Shown in pieces: positions 34,459 through 44,009 of a DNA stretch of 64,000 bases; positions within the stretch are counted from its first letter, which is position 1; every line of letters starts with the position of its first letter. Both the position numbers and the translations under genes were made by a program. The DNA is from Lindgomyces ingoldianus (lineage: Eukaryota > Ascomycota > Dothideomycetes > Pleosporales > Lindgomycetaceae), in assembly GCF_010093535.1 (NCBI RefSeq), contig NW_022985199.1, positions 718,665 through 782,664 of the forward strand, given 5' to 3'. The notes under the pieces were generated by a model, which was given only the letters and a program-made list of their open reading frames with translations, ran no database searches and had not been told where the DNA came from.

Positions 34459-35130
34459 TTGCGACGACGATCAAGCAACCATTGCATTGCAAAGTCATTC
34501 TCGCGGAGTTTTTGTATCAGTTACATGTTTAGGATTGATCTACAAAAACATATGCTTCTTCACTTCACTTCCGGGCATTTCATGTCATCATCGACGACCT
34601 AGCAGTTGTTCTGGCCGACTTTAGCATCCGCACATGATATTGACGGCTTGGACCTCACTCGTTTTGCTCCCGACTGTCGGCCAATTCAATCTGCGCAAAA
34701 ACTCCTTTTGTCGCTAAGTAGTACGTGTCCGGAGCTTAGATATCGTCGTCCTTGAGCAATAGCATGAGTGGGGGCAGCGCCATTGACAAGAACACCTCCG
34801 CGCCACAAGCAGAGATGGGAACAAGCAATCAGGTAACAGTCAAGTAGCCCGATTTTTTAATTTCTCTTAGTTCAATCAATCAACCTTCGGCGTATACAAA
34901 ATCATAGGTAGGTAAGGTTTAGCTATTAAACCTGATTGATTAGCTTGATTAAGTAGCCTTTTTTAAGCTTTTTTTAAGTGTTTATAGATAGGTTTTGAGG
35001 CTAGAGATATCGCTAAATATAGATATTTTAATTTAGTGTTTTGGCCTGAGGGCGATTTCCTAATTGGGTAAGTACCTGTCTACCTAAAATTTCTGTCGGG
35101 GCACTTACATTAACACCTGCACTCACTAAT
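34459..35130. other. Intergenic with a small AT-rich patch
   Basis: Kinase 3' region, then from about 34,855 to 35,090 an AT-rich patch with TTTTTTAAGC-type words directly before the hAT transposase pseudogene, so it is probably the left end of that element. I could not find matching terminal inverted repeats on the right side. Confidence 0.35.
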
Positions 35131-37624
35131 ATGGGCCCCAAGAGAGCCGCTAGGGCCCTAAAAAGACGGCAGGATCAACAGGAGCCTTAGGGGATCGTCG
35201 CTAAACTGCCTACAGACTCACAAAGTACGCAGACCTTCGAAATTGAGGTGAGAGAGCGCGCCATTGCATCCATCAACTACCGAGCCGTCGAGCCCTCCCT
35301 CAACGTCGAGCCCTCTGTCAGGTCCTCCCTCGCGCCCTCCACCGTCGCTGATGACGCTGACGATGCTGGATTTGATGCTGGTTATGAGGACAACTTTGAT
35401 AGGATAGATTGGAGTTGCCGCCACGGTTTACAGTCCCCCTACGGACCTAGAGGACGAAAAAGTCGCTTATTTATGAGTACGGTTACCGAGTAGCCCTGCG
35501 GCGTTGATGACGCGTATTTACTTTGTCTGTCGGTATTGCCATCTACACAAGCTTATCAGTAGCACCGGCGGCAAGGGCATATTTGACGTGACGAGCTCGA
35601 CGTCGTCCGTATGGGCTCACCTTGAGCAGCGACGCGCCGGGCACAATATCTCACGTCCAGGGCGTTAGATAGCTGGGCTGGAGGGCGGCTAGCGTACTCT
35701 CTTTGGTCTGGCAAGCGCTGGAGTGGAAATGTCGCAGGAGGTGTCTAAAGCCCTTGGAAACTTTAATATACAGCGTTTTCGATTGTCGGCCATCACCTGG
35801 CTTGTCGAGAACAATCACCCACTTAGCGAGTTTGAATCGCCGTCTTTTCGAGCCCTCCTCCGTGTCGCTAATCCTGAGGCTGACCTGGCGCTCTGGAAGA
35901 CCTATCGCAGCGTCGGAGCGTATATTTTACGCCTGTACGACTACCTAGTCCCACAGGTCCGTCGCGAACTAAGTCGGGCTATTAGTAAAATCCACTTGAG
36001 TTTTGACGGCCGGTCTGTCAAGGGCGGCAAGAAGGCCTTTATAGGGATCGTCCGTCATTACGTTGACGCCCGTGGCAAGATCCGCGACCTACCTCTCGCC
36101 CTCCCTCAGCTCGCCAGCGCCCACACTGGCGAGAGGATGGCTGAGGTCGTTGACAAAATGTTGCAGAAGTTTGGGATAGTTGCCAGCTCCGTCGGCTACT
36201 TTGTCCTCGATAACGCCACTAATAATAATACTGCCGTCAGCCCGCTCGCCCAAAAGTACAGCTTTTCACCTCTTAAACGACGTCTCCGCGGCTCACCTCA
36301 CTCGCTCAATTTAGTTGGCCAGACAGTGATATATGGAGTTGACAAGGAGTCTTTTAATAATGAGGCCTCGCAGCTTTAGACAGAGGAGGAGCTCTTGCAC
36401 GAGTGGCGTTGGAGAGGGCTGCTAGGTGTCCTCTGTGACGTCCTCCATTCAATTCGTACTCGTCAACAGTACGATATTTTCAACAGCCTACAGCGCGATA
36501 TCCTTGAGTCTGAACGCCTTGCGGGCGACCTGGCGCTGGTCAAGCTCCTTGAGCCTGTTAAACCTGTTATTACGCGCTGGAACAGCTACTGCGACTCTTT
36601 TGTCAGGGCTATTACGCTGTACCTGACTGTTAACGCCTATATTGAATATCACATTGACAAGACGCGCAAAGAGGACGCGACGCGGCGAGCGCGTTAGACA
36701 GAGGCCTACGACGCTCCTGAGTGGACCTGGTCCTTTGGTCTTGACGCTGCTGACTGGGCTGTAGTTAAAGAGTACATACGCCACAAAGAGGCGTGAAGGA
36801 CGCGGCTCCTCTGGTCATTTTGGAGCTATCTATGAAGTCCACCCAACGTTTGAGTATCTCCTCAGCCACTTTGAAGCTCTGGCGGAGTCGTGGTAGAGCG
36901 TTGATTTTAATCAGAGCGACGCACCTAAAGACCACCTAAAAATCAACGTAACAGCGGCCCACACAAAGCTCTCAAAGTATTACCTTAAGCTTAAAGACAC
37001 CCTAGCTTATTTTGCAGCGACAAGCCTCCATCCTTACTACAAACACTACTTTGTCAACGCCTAGGGCAAGGACCACCTAGAGTGGCTCTTAAAGGGCAGG
37101 GCAATGTTCTAGGGCCTCTAGAATGAGTACAAACCTAAGGATAGCAGCCCTGTCATCTCTCCCCCGCGCAAGAGGCCTAAGGTCAGCAATATTGACCTGT
37201 TTACAGCGCAGCTCACAAAGCCTGCGAGGTTTGACGGGCCAGCCATCGAGGTTAACTCCAGGGATCAATTCGAGCGTTGGTACGCACTTGAGCCAAACCT
37301 CCCGGCCGATCACCAACACAGCGTTGATCCTATTGCGTATTGGCTTGAGATGAGGGCACAATACCCTGACCTATCAAGGCTCGCGATAGACGTGCTCTCC
37401 ATCCCGGCATCCTCCTCTTATTGTGAGATATTGTTCTCTGAAACAGGGGATATGATGGAGCCTAAGAGACGTAAACTTAGCCCTTAATTAACTTCTGCAA
37501 TACAGTGCGTTAGGTCTTAGAACAAGGCTAGTTTGTAGACATGAATTGTACTTTTAATAAAAGTATAGATCTCTCTGAGCAGGTGCTTGAGGAGATGTAT
37601 CACGTTGGCGAGTGGGAGCTCTAA
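35131..37624 (+). pseudogene. hAT transposase with BED zinc finger, broken
   Basis: Plus-strand hAT-superfamily transposase. From the ATG at 35,131 a basic start (MGPKRAARALKRR) is interrupted by TAG at 35,187. A BED zinc finger lies at 35,512-35,660 (FVCRYCHLHK ... VWAHLEQRRAGH). From about 35,720 to 36,379 an open stretch carries the catalytic core (LSFDGRSVKGGKKAFIGIV, ALPQLASAHTGERM, GYFVLDNATNNN, GSPHSLNLVGQT). TAG stops at 36,377 and 36,695 and a frameshift after 36,780 follow. Near 37,330-37,485 the C-terminal dimerisation block DPIAYWLEMRAQYPDLSRLA and SIPASSSYCEILFSETGDMM is back in frame, ending at 37,622-37,624. Decay is milder than in the RIP islands. Element ends were not found. 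Confidence 0.85.
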
Positions 37625-37639
37625 AGCGCCTCTTCTCCC

Positions 37640-38300
37640 TTGGAGCTACTCTCCATTTTGTACATACAAAATATCCCAATCAATCAACTTTCAATTCAAT
37701 TCACCTCTCAGACGACTGCCAAGACAATCAGAACAATCACAGAGCTCTCTTGGCCTCAATCAGTTCAGGGGGACATCTCTTACCTGATTAAATTGATTGT
37801 TCCCATCTCTGGCCACAAGTCAAAGAGCTCGAGCATATGGAAGACATTCAGGATACCCCACGAGAAGAATAAGTACATCAATACCGCAGAGCTTGATGAC
37901 AAGCTTCGAGAGCTCATTAGCAACATTCATTCGATTACGCGACGTTAGCTTTAGTATAAAGATCGATTACCTACAAAGTACAAATATTAAGCTACGAGAA
38001 GAGATAGAAACATAGAAGAAAAAGGCAACTACAGAATCTTAGCGAGTGAAGCTTATAGAAGAATAGCACTGCAGAGTCCGTAAGAGTTTGGAAGAACAGC
38101 TTTGCAAAATATACGAGAATAATTAGTAGCTTTAAGAGTAAGTAGATAGATATGCTGCGAGTAGGAGTACTTGAAAGACATGCTTACGAAATGCTCCCAA
38201 GGATTAAGGACGGCACTGCCAGTGTTAGAAGAGATGAAGAAGAGGGTTTCCTCTGTAGTTTCCTGAGCGGGCATAGCTACTTTCAGATAAATCATTCTCT
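37640..38300 (+). pseudogene. Decayed coiled-coil coding relic
   Basis: An open frame to 37,948 (ELSWPQSVQGDISYLIKL, SGHKSKSSSIWKTFRIPHE) is followed after a frame change by a charged heptad-like stretch with TAG at former CAG codons (STNIKLREEIETQKK-like, LIEEQHCRVRKSLEEQLCKI), predicted coiled coil, to about 38,150. This resembles the DNA-binding or C-terminal coiled-coil part of a transposase, but I cannot name the family. Confidence 0.3.
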
Positions 38301-38394
38301 CCAGATCTCATAGCTTCTTAGTTCTAGTCAGTGAATCAACATCAGTTTGATGTTTCTAATATCAAGATTCTACTCAAATCTGGAGAGCTTGCAG

Positions 38395-38900
38395 GATGCT
38401 GCCATTGACGTTGGGCTGCGGCGTATTGGTCTCAGCTGTGCTCGATAGCCGCTGGTAGGCTACGAGTGAGGTCAAACCATCTGTAGTTGGATTGATCACC
38501 ATCACCACACCTGCCTAACAGTGTTGCGCCTGAGCACAGTACACGGTAATGGGCTGGTAGTCTTCGAATTCAACAGAGAAGGTGGGTTTATTGCTTAGGT
38601 CCCAGCCTTAGTAATTTTGGGGCTGGGTATGGTTCTTCAGTGAGTTGACATGAACGAATCCGGAATTGAATTAGCCGGACGGTGTGCAGCCTTGACTCGG
38701 CTGGCCAGCAGCATGAATGTCGGGCTACCCGAGGATGGTGGCCAATCCATCACTGTTTCACGCCGGCCCTCGTTCAGGCTCCAACCCTTGATCTACTCCA
38801 GCGCTGAATCCGGGAAAGACAAAGCTAGCTGCTCTAGAACCTTCACAGGGATATCGGGACTTGGTATGTCCATTCAGCTTGCGCAAATAATGCTTCTGTC
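38395..38900 (-). pseudogene. Cupredoxin-like extracellular serine-rich protein, decayed
   Basis: Minus strand, one frame from about 38,715 to 38,395 reads GQPSQGCTPSG, FNSGFVHVNSLKNHTQPQNY, LSNKPTFSVEFEDYQPITVY and CAQAQHC, AGVVMVINPTTDGLTSLVAY, with stops only at three positions. This order matches fungal extracellular serine-rich proteins with a cupredoxin fold: the CxPSGxFxSGF block and the VYCxQxxHC..GMVxxINP copper-site-like block. One stop is TAG at an expected CAG codon and the others are TAA. The N-terminal strand region (QGLEPERGPA near 38,790) is out of frame. A signal peptide is not visible. Confidence 0.55.
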
Positions 38901-40079
38901 GCACCATCATGTCACGCTTTGAAGTTCGGGTGGCTCTAGCCGTATACACCTTGCTCATCATGCAATATACACTGCTCCTAGCCCATGTTTATTACGGCAG
39001 AGAGGCGCTTCCTAGAACGATATCCCGCCGTTTCTACTTTATATGGACATGGTTTGACTCATAAGGCCCACCGCATAATCCAACAGCTGCGGTTTCTTAC
39101 AGCCTGCTTCTAATTTTGGTAAAGCTACCATCCTTTACGGCTTCATTCCCTAATGAAATCCTTTTAAGAAGTCTCTCATCTCATCATCAAGGGCTTATGA
39201 CTCCTCCTCGAGCCGGGCTTTGAAACTACCATGGATCGCCGGTAATACGCCGCCCCGGCTCGTTTGATTGTGCTTCGTCATCCAATTCGCTAGTCTACGA
39301 GAGGGTGCTGGCGGTGGCGGATCCTGTGAGGCTCCTTTAGGAAGAAGTCTTGATTGTGCATCTATCTCGATCATCGTGCCGTCAATGATGACTACTTAGC
39401 TGACTTGGCGTCTTCTCCAGTCCAATCAGTCTTCCGTCGTTACATTACCCAGGAGCTAGACTCTCTCTCGCGAAGACAGGATCATCGGACAACTTCGCCT
39501 TCCCTGAGTATGCCTTATCGGGGAGTTTGTCAGAGGCTACTAAAGGGTCATGCCACCATGAATTCTGTAATTTATCGTTATTGTCTTGATTGGTCACCAT
39601 GTAGTAGTTTTGATACCACTGTAGTGATCCCAGGTAGTTATAAATTGTTACTGAAAAGTTAAAATGTAATTCTTAGACTATTGTACAGTATAGAATAAAA
39701 AATTAAATGCAATCCTTCTAATTCTCTTGGGCTTTTTTACCGTCTCACTTATAGCTGAATGTGAGGACAAGCAAGGCCAGTTTACTGTAAGTGTGACAAC
39801 TATTAGTTAGGGAATGTGACGTACCGATGTCTTAGCAGACTCACAATTAGAAGGGTCCCTTTTCAGGCTTCGCCAATGGTGGGGCCTAAATTCAGGACCC
39901 TGCTCATAGTCAAAATTAAGAATGATCGGGATTGATTAAAGCTAGCTCGTGCTCAGGCATGAGCCTGTTGGATTTGCTCAGGGTGGGCTTAGTCTTGCTC
40001 AGCTACTGCATGACGGAGGTCTGATTCCGGGGCCTTGTTGCATGAGCGTGCTCTTGGGTTGAGCGCTAGTCAAGGATTC
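38901..40079. other. Intergenic, nothing assigned
   Basis: A 102-codon plus-strand frame (39,354-39,662) has no family resemblance. Between 39,950 and 40,060 short words GCTCAGG and CATGAGC recur several times. No RNA gene or transposon end identified. Confidence 0.35.
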
Positions 40080-40454
40080 TTAGATGGAAAAGGTAGACGG
40101 TAAGGAAATATTAATACGCTTGTATTGAAAAGCTAAGTACATTTTGCCGCCATTTTCAGCGGCGTATGCCACTCTTTTCGTAGGGCATTGTCGTCGGTGG
40201 TGAGTCTGTATAGTGCAACAAGTGTCAATCCAAAAGTATTGTAGCCCGTCTTTCCAAGCTTGATCTGCACGGAACCTGATCTTCTCGAAGCCGGGCTTAT
40301 TTTTACCAGTGCCACTTATAAGGTCTTCAAAGGTAACTTCGTCGGTATCGGTTCCCCATGTATGAGAGAGTATCGCATAGGGGGGTATTGTATTATCGCT
40401 AGCAAAGTCCTCAAGGCTAAAATCGCTAGTACTGCTGCGTCGTAGGAGACGCAT
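40080..40454 (-). pseudogene. HET-domain gene fragment
   Basis: Minus strand from the ATG at 40,454: MRLLRRSSTSDFSLEDF, IPPYAILSHTWGTDTDEVTF, KIRFRADQAWKDGLQYFWID and TCC. This is the conserved N terminus of HET (heterokaryon incompatibility) proteins. After DTCC the family should continue IDKSxxxELSxAINSMF; here the frame instead enters the ~80-bp unit that also occurs at 31,968-32,055 and ends at 40,080. The HET core and all of the C-terminal part are missing, so this is a truncated copy. It may once have been a full HET gene cut by a repeat or by recombination. Confidence 0.75.
40141..40222. repeat. Short dispersed repeat, copy 2 (partner at 31,968)
   Basis: CTTTTCGTAGGGCATTGTC, TCGGTGGTGAGTCTGTAT and flanking TGCCGCC..GGCG words are shared with 31,968-32,055. 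It forms the 3' end of the HET fragment. Confidence 0.5.
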
Positions 40455-40699
40455 TGCTTCTAAAGGAGTTGTGATCGGCGCACGCGATAGGAAAAAGGCC
40501 TAAAGAGGCTCAAACGTGGTAGCCTAAATAAAGAGAAGAGTAAGTCGCTTGTTGTTAAGAGTACTAGTCGTGGCTAGTGAGGTTAGCGAGGTCACAGGAG
40601 AATAGGACGTTGGGCTATACCAAATATCTAGAGACAGTGCAAGAGTGCGTTTGGTGAGGGCTGAGATAGAGGGCCCACAGAAGGCAAAGTTTGCAAGCG

Positions 40700-40960
40700 A
40701 ATCGACTCAATATCAAGTAGCCGAACACCTTGGTGACGCTAGCAGGGAGGACAGCCGACCCTCTCCGGCGACGACCTTGTGAGGTGGCGAATATATAAAA
40801 GATGAGTTAGTTGTTGGGGAGGCAGAGAGGTGGGCACAGCCACATTTATGTGAGCCAGTGGTTGGGTGGTGCATAACGCCACAGAATGACCAGCACAACT
40901 GTACACGTGATTTCATGTGTAATTCTACCCCAGGGTAAGCAATAGGGAGTGATTGTATCT
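40700..40960. repeat. LTR-like dispersed sequence (solo LTR candidate)
   Basis: CTAGCAGGGA..GACCCTCTC, then ACCTTGTGAGGTGGCGAATATATAAAAGATGAGTTAG aligns with 22,930-23,005 (CTAGCAGGGAAGCTGACCCTCTC ... ACCCTTGTTGCGAAATATTTTATACG ... GAGTTAG) in the same orientation. A TATATAAAAG box lies at 40,790. This fits a divergent copy of the 5' LTR of the Copia element at 22,902. Confidence 0.4.
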
Positions 40961-41498
40961 ATACGGAGCCAGCTCAATGGAGGTGACATTTCCGCTCTTG
41001 CAGAGCAGGGTTCCTTGACGAGCTAAAGCTGAGCGCCCCGCACGCCCGGAAGCCGAACCTTCAGGAGGCTGTAGTGCAGGGCAAAGTTCAGCAACGTGTA
41101 AAAACTGGAAGCTGATTGTGCAAGCTAGTGTATCATGAATTAGGACTAGAGGCTTTAACTAGCGCATAATTAACTGTGAGGCTACATAGAAAGCAAGGAC
41201 CAACCAAATATCTTTGGGTTACCAATAAAGCGGACAAAGGAAAACATAATGCTATTCTTCATCTTTCACACTTTGCCATGATATGAATGCCTTTCTTTCA
41301 GTGAGTAAGACAAAGAGTGGAAGCTCGGGTACAAGGCCTTATATGAATGGCTATGAGGCATATCCTGCCTTCGCCATGCCAAATTTACTCTTAGTCTCCT
41401 GGCATTATCAAATTTACGCTCCTTAGGTGCACTGAATCTTAAAATTCAAGAAAGTCATCATATTTCACGATACATTAATCGAAAATTCACGGCGAGGC

Positions 41499-43529
41499 AT
41501 GCCAAACATAGTCTCAGGCACTGGACCAGGAGGAGATCCTGGGGGTGACGACATTCCAGAAGACCCCCGCCCGACTGATGCAGTGGAGCAACCGGAGCTG
41601 GAAACTCATGAAGGACTTGTTGAGAAAGGTAAAAAGAAGAATGAGCTTACAAAAAATAGAAAGGCTACTTCCCTAACAGCAACTGGTACTTCAAGGACTC
41701 GAGACGTCCTTAAACTAGATATACCCAAAAGTTTCGCTAGAACGAGAAGGGATGCAGCTTTAAAAAGCATGAGAGAGACCTACTATAATCAGGGGAGGAT
41801 TGAAAAAACAAAGGGAAAGGATTTGTACCGCGAGAAATACGATCTGGCAAAAGCTGTGGGGGAGGCGCGTGGACAACTCGAGAAGGCTGTGAGTGGCCGC
41901 AGGCCCCAGATAGCGGGTAAAGATCCTAAAGTCAAGAAATTGAAAAAGGTGATGGTTGAAGCTCAAAAAAAACTTACAACCATTAAGGGTGCTATTCGTT
42001 CGACAAACACGTGGCACAACAACCGTAGATATTTAACAAACCTGTATGAGGACACTATCTACTACCAGAATTGGACGAATCGGCGAAAGAGGGATCGGAA
42101 GCTTGAGAATAGTTATCCGCTAAAGGAAGACTCGGACGAAAATGAGCTTCGAAAAATATTAAACGCTTATGATGAAGGGGTGTTCGGAAGACGAGGGCAT
42201 CGCGCAGAGCACAAAGTACCCCCGGAGCAACTGCGTCTCTGGACACCTCACCCTAGACGCCCGCCCACTGGTTTGGGAGTTGATAGCTGTGAACGCCTAG
42301 AACCATACGAACTTGAGTACGATGAAGAAATAATTGAGAAACGAAGGAAAGAGATAGAGGATGTTGAAATATCTGATCTTGATGGAAAATGGAAATCCCA
42401 TACCGACCGGAGAGAAAGGCAAGATGAGCTGCTCAAGACTCCTATTCCCATTCACATTTCCGCAAATGAAAAATCCACGGACCATCCGGAGTCCCATGAA
42501 CGCCTCGGGTTAGTTACCTTGGGAGTCATTTGCTTCTACCCAAAAAAGAAAAGCATCATGACGAGTGTGATACCCCAAGAGCAAATCATGAGCAAGGTCA
42601 AGATGAGCACTCCTTGGGCTGAGGCTGCTTCTGGACGACGAGAATTCCACGTTGAAAACCACCATAGCCCGTCTTCTCCAATATGCTCCACTCCTCACTC
42701 TCCTATCAGGAATGGTAGCGACATCCTTGTGGGTCTTACCAATGACGGCAGCAAAGATCACAGCAACAGGTGTACTCAGCTCATGGATCACTTCAGCCCG
42801 CCCGATCGTGAATGGCCCCATTTTGCCCCGCGAAAGGACGGAAGGAACGGAACCAGGGCATTGTTTGAGCTTTTTGATGTTGATACTGCGCCAATAAAAG
42901 AAGGCGACAGGAAGGAGCAGAAGATCATGCAGGGCGTGGAATATGGAACGTTGAAAATGCGTACGCCAGAGAGTGTCTCCATGTTTTGGCAAAGGCAGGC
43001 CCTTGGCAAACCTGATAGGGAGCACGCAAAAGATCCAAAAGCTATAGAGTTGAAATATCTTTGGGATAGATCTCCAGGTGAATCTGGAGATGATGGTAAG
43101 AATATCGGTAAAGATAAGAGGTCAGGCGAAGTGCCAAATGCAGAGGAAGATGAAGACGACAAAGATCACTTCACCACGTCGTATAAGGAAAGCTGTGGAG
43201 GTGCAGCCGGTGAGCATATTCACACTGACCCGATTTCCGTTGCTGCTCTTCCAACAACCTATGACGATTCGTCTAAACCTGCTTCTTCCGGTTTCCCCTC
43301 AGTTCCTACACCAACTCCTAAATCAAGTAATCCTGTATTGTTCCCAAGGAGTGTCCCTCCTCCCCCCGTCAAAATTTTTTTTCATACGCTCAGAGGGGTT
43401 GAAAACACACCGTTTCATTTGTTTGAGAACTTGGAAAGAATTAAAAGAAAGAGAAACCACGAGAGCGATGCCGGTGATAAGGGGCGCTCGGCTAAGAGAG
43501 TTCTCCATGAAGTAGAGCTACCGTCATGA
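41499..43529 (+). CDS. 676-residue intronless orphan, basic N-terminal half
   Basis: A long uninterrupted frame from ATG 41,499 to TGA 43,527-43,529. The N terminus is Gly/Pro/Asp-rich; residues about 95-200 are Lys/Glu-rich and probably form a helix or coiled coil (AKAVGEARGQLEKAV, VKKLKKVMVEAQKKL). Residues 230-330 are charged (RLEPYELEYDEEIIEKRRKE). A short hydrophobic patch (LGLVTLGVICFY) near 345 begins with GTTAGT and could mark an unspliced intron. The C terminus has a bipartite basic signal (KRIKRKRNHE ... KGRSAKR), suggesting nuclear location. No enzymatic or known domain. Codon composition is like the other intact genes, with no RIP signs. It sits alone between a HET fragment and an NLR-type pseudogene. 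Confidence 0.6.
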   Translation: MPNIVSGTGPGGDPGGDDIPEDPRPTDAVEQPELETHEGLVEKGKKKNELTKNRKATSLTATGTSRTRDVLKLDIPKSFARTRRDAALKSMRETYYNQGRIEKTKGKDLYREKYDLAKAVGEARGQLEKAVSGRRPQIAGKDPKVKKLKKVMVEAQKKLTTIKGAIRSTNTWHNNRRYLTNLYEDTIYYQNWTNRRKRDRKLENSYPLKEDSDENELRKILNAYDEGVFGRRGHRAEHKVPPEQLRLWTPHPRRPPTGLGVDSCERLEPYELEYDEEIIEKRRKEIEDVEISDLDGKWKSHTDRRERQDELLKTPIPIHISANEKSTDHPESHERLGLVTLGVICFYPKKKSIMTSVIPQEQIMSKVKMSTPWAEAASGRREFHVENHHSPSSPICSTPHSPIRNGSDILVGLTNDGSKDHSNRCTQLMDHFSPPDREWPHFAPRKDGRNGTRALFELFDVDTAPIKEGDRKEQKIMQGVEYGTLKMRTPESVSMFWQRQALGKPDREHAKDPKAIELKYLWDRSPGESGDDGKNIGKDKRSGEVPNAEEDEDDKDHFTTSYKESCGGAAGEHIHTDPISVAALPTTYDDSSKPASSGFPSVPTPTPKSSNPVLFPRSVPPPPVKIFFHTLRGVENTPFHLFENLERIKRKRNHESDAGDKGRSAKRVLHEVELPS

Positions 43530-44009
43530 ACTTACTGAGAAAAGGTAAATAGGGTGTATTTTCGCTAAAATTTAAGTTACTCTATTAGTATTTTAATAGT
43601 CTGTAGAATCAGTTCAATAAAAAGGCATAACATCACTATAATTTACTCTGTAGATAACGCTTCGCAGAGCGCTTCCAACGAGGCGTAGTAGTAAATGTAC
43701 CTACGCCGCTCATCGCCATGTAAAGTACCCGCTATCTTGCGCCAAGATAGTACAATCTAAATATATCCTATAACCCCTCTAGTATTGAAGACGCTAGAAT
43801 TAGAGTAGTGAATATCACAACTATGTAAACATTTATTCTCTATGACCCTCTCCAATATAGAAACAGAAAGAAAAATACAATACAGTACATGCAATGCCAC
43901 AAAATCCTTATTAATGATACATAATAACTGTATCCAAGAGCACGACCTTATTATCCAGCTTGCCATTTGTCGCGTACAGCTATCCGTCTATATATATCCT
44001 TCTGCTGTG
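43530..44009. other. AT-rich 3' flank, no gene
   Basis: Between the orphan's stop and the end of the NLR-type pseudogene. Slightly AT-rich, no motif recognised. Confidence 0.4.

Noticed and set aside
39354..39662. 102-codon plus-strand frame
   Set aside because: No motif, no splice or family support, surrounded by non-coding DNA.
42510..43025. 171-codon minus-strand frame within the 676-residue orphan
   Set aside because: Antisense shadow of a long intact frame; no motifs.
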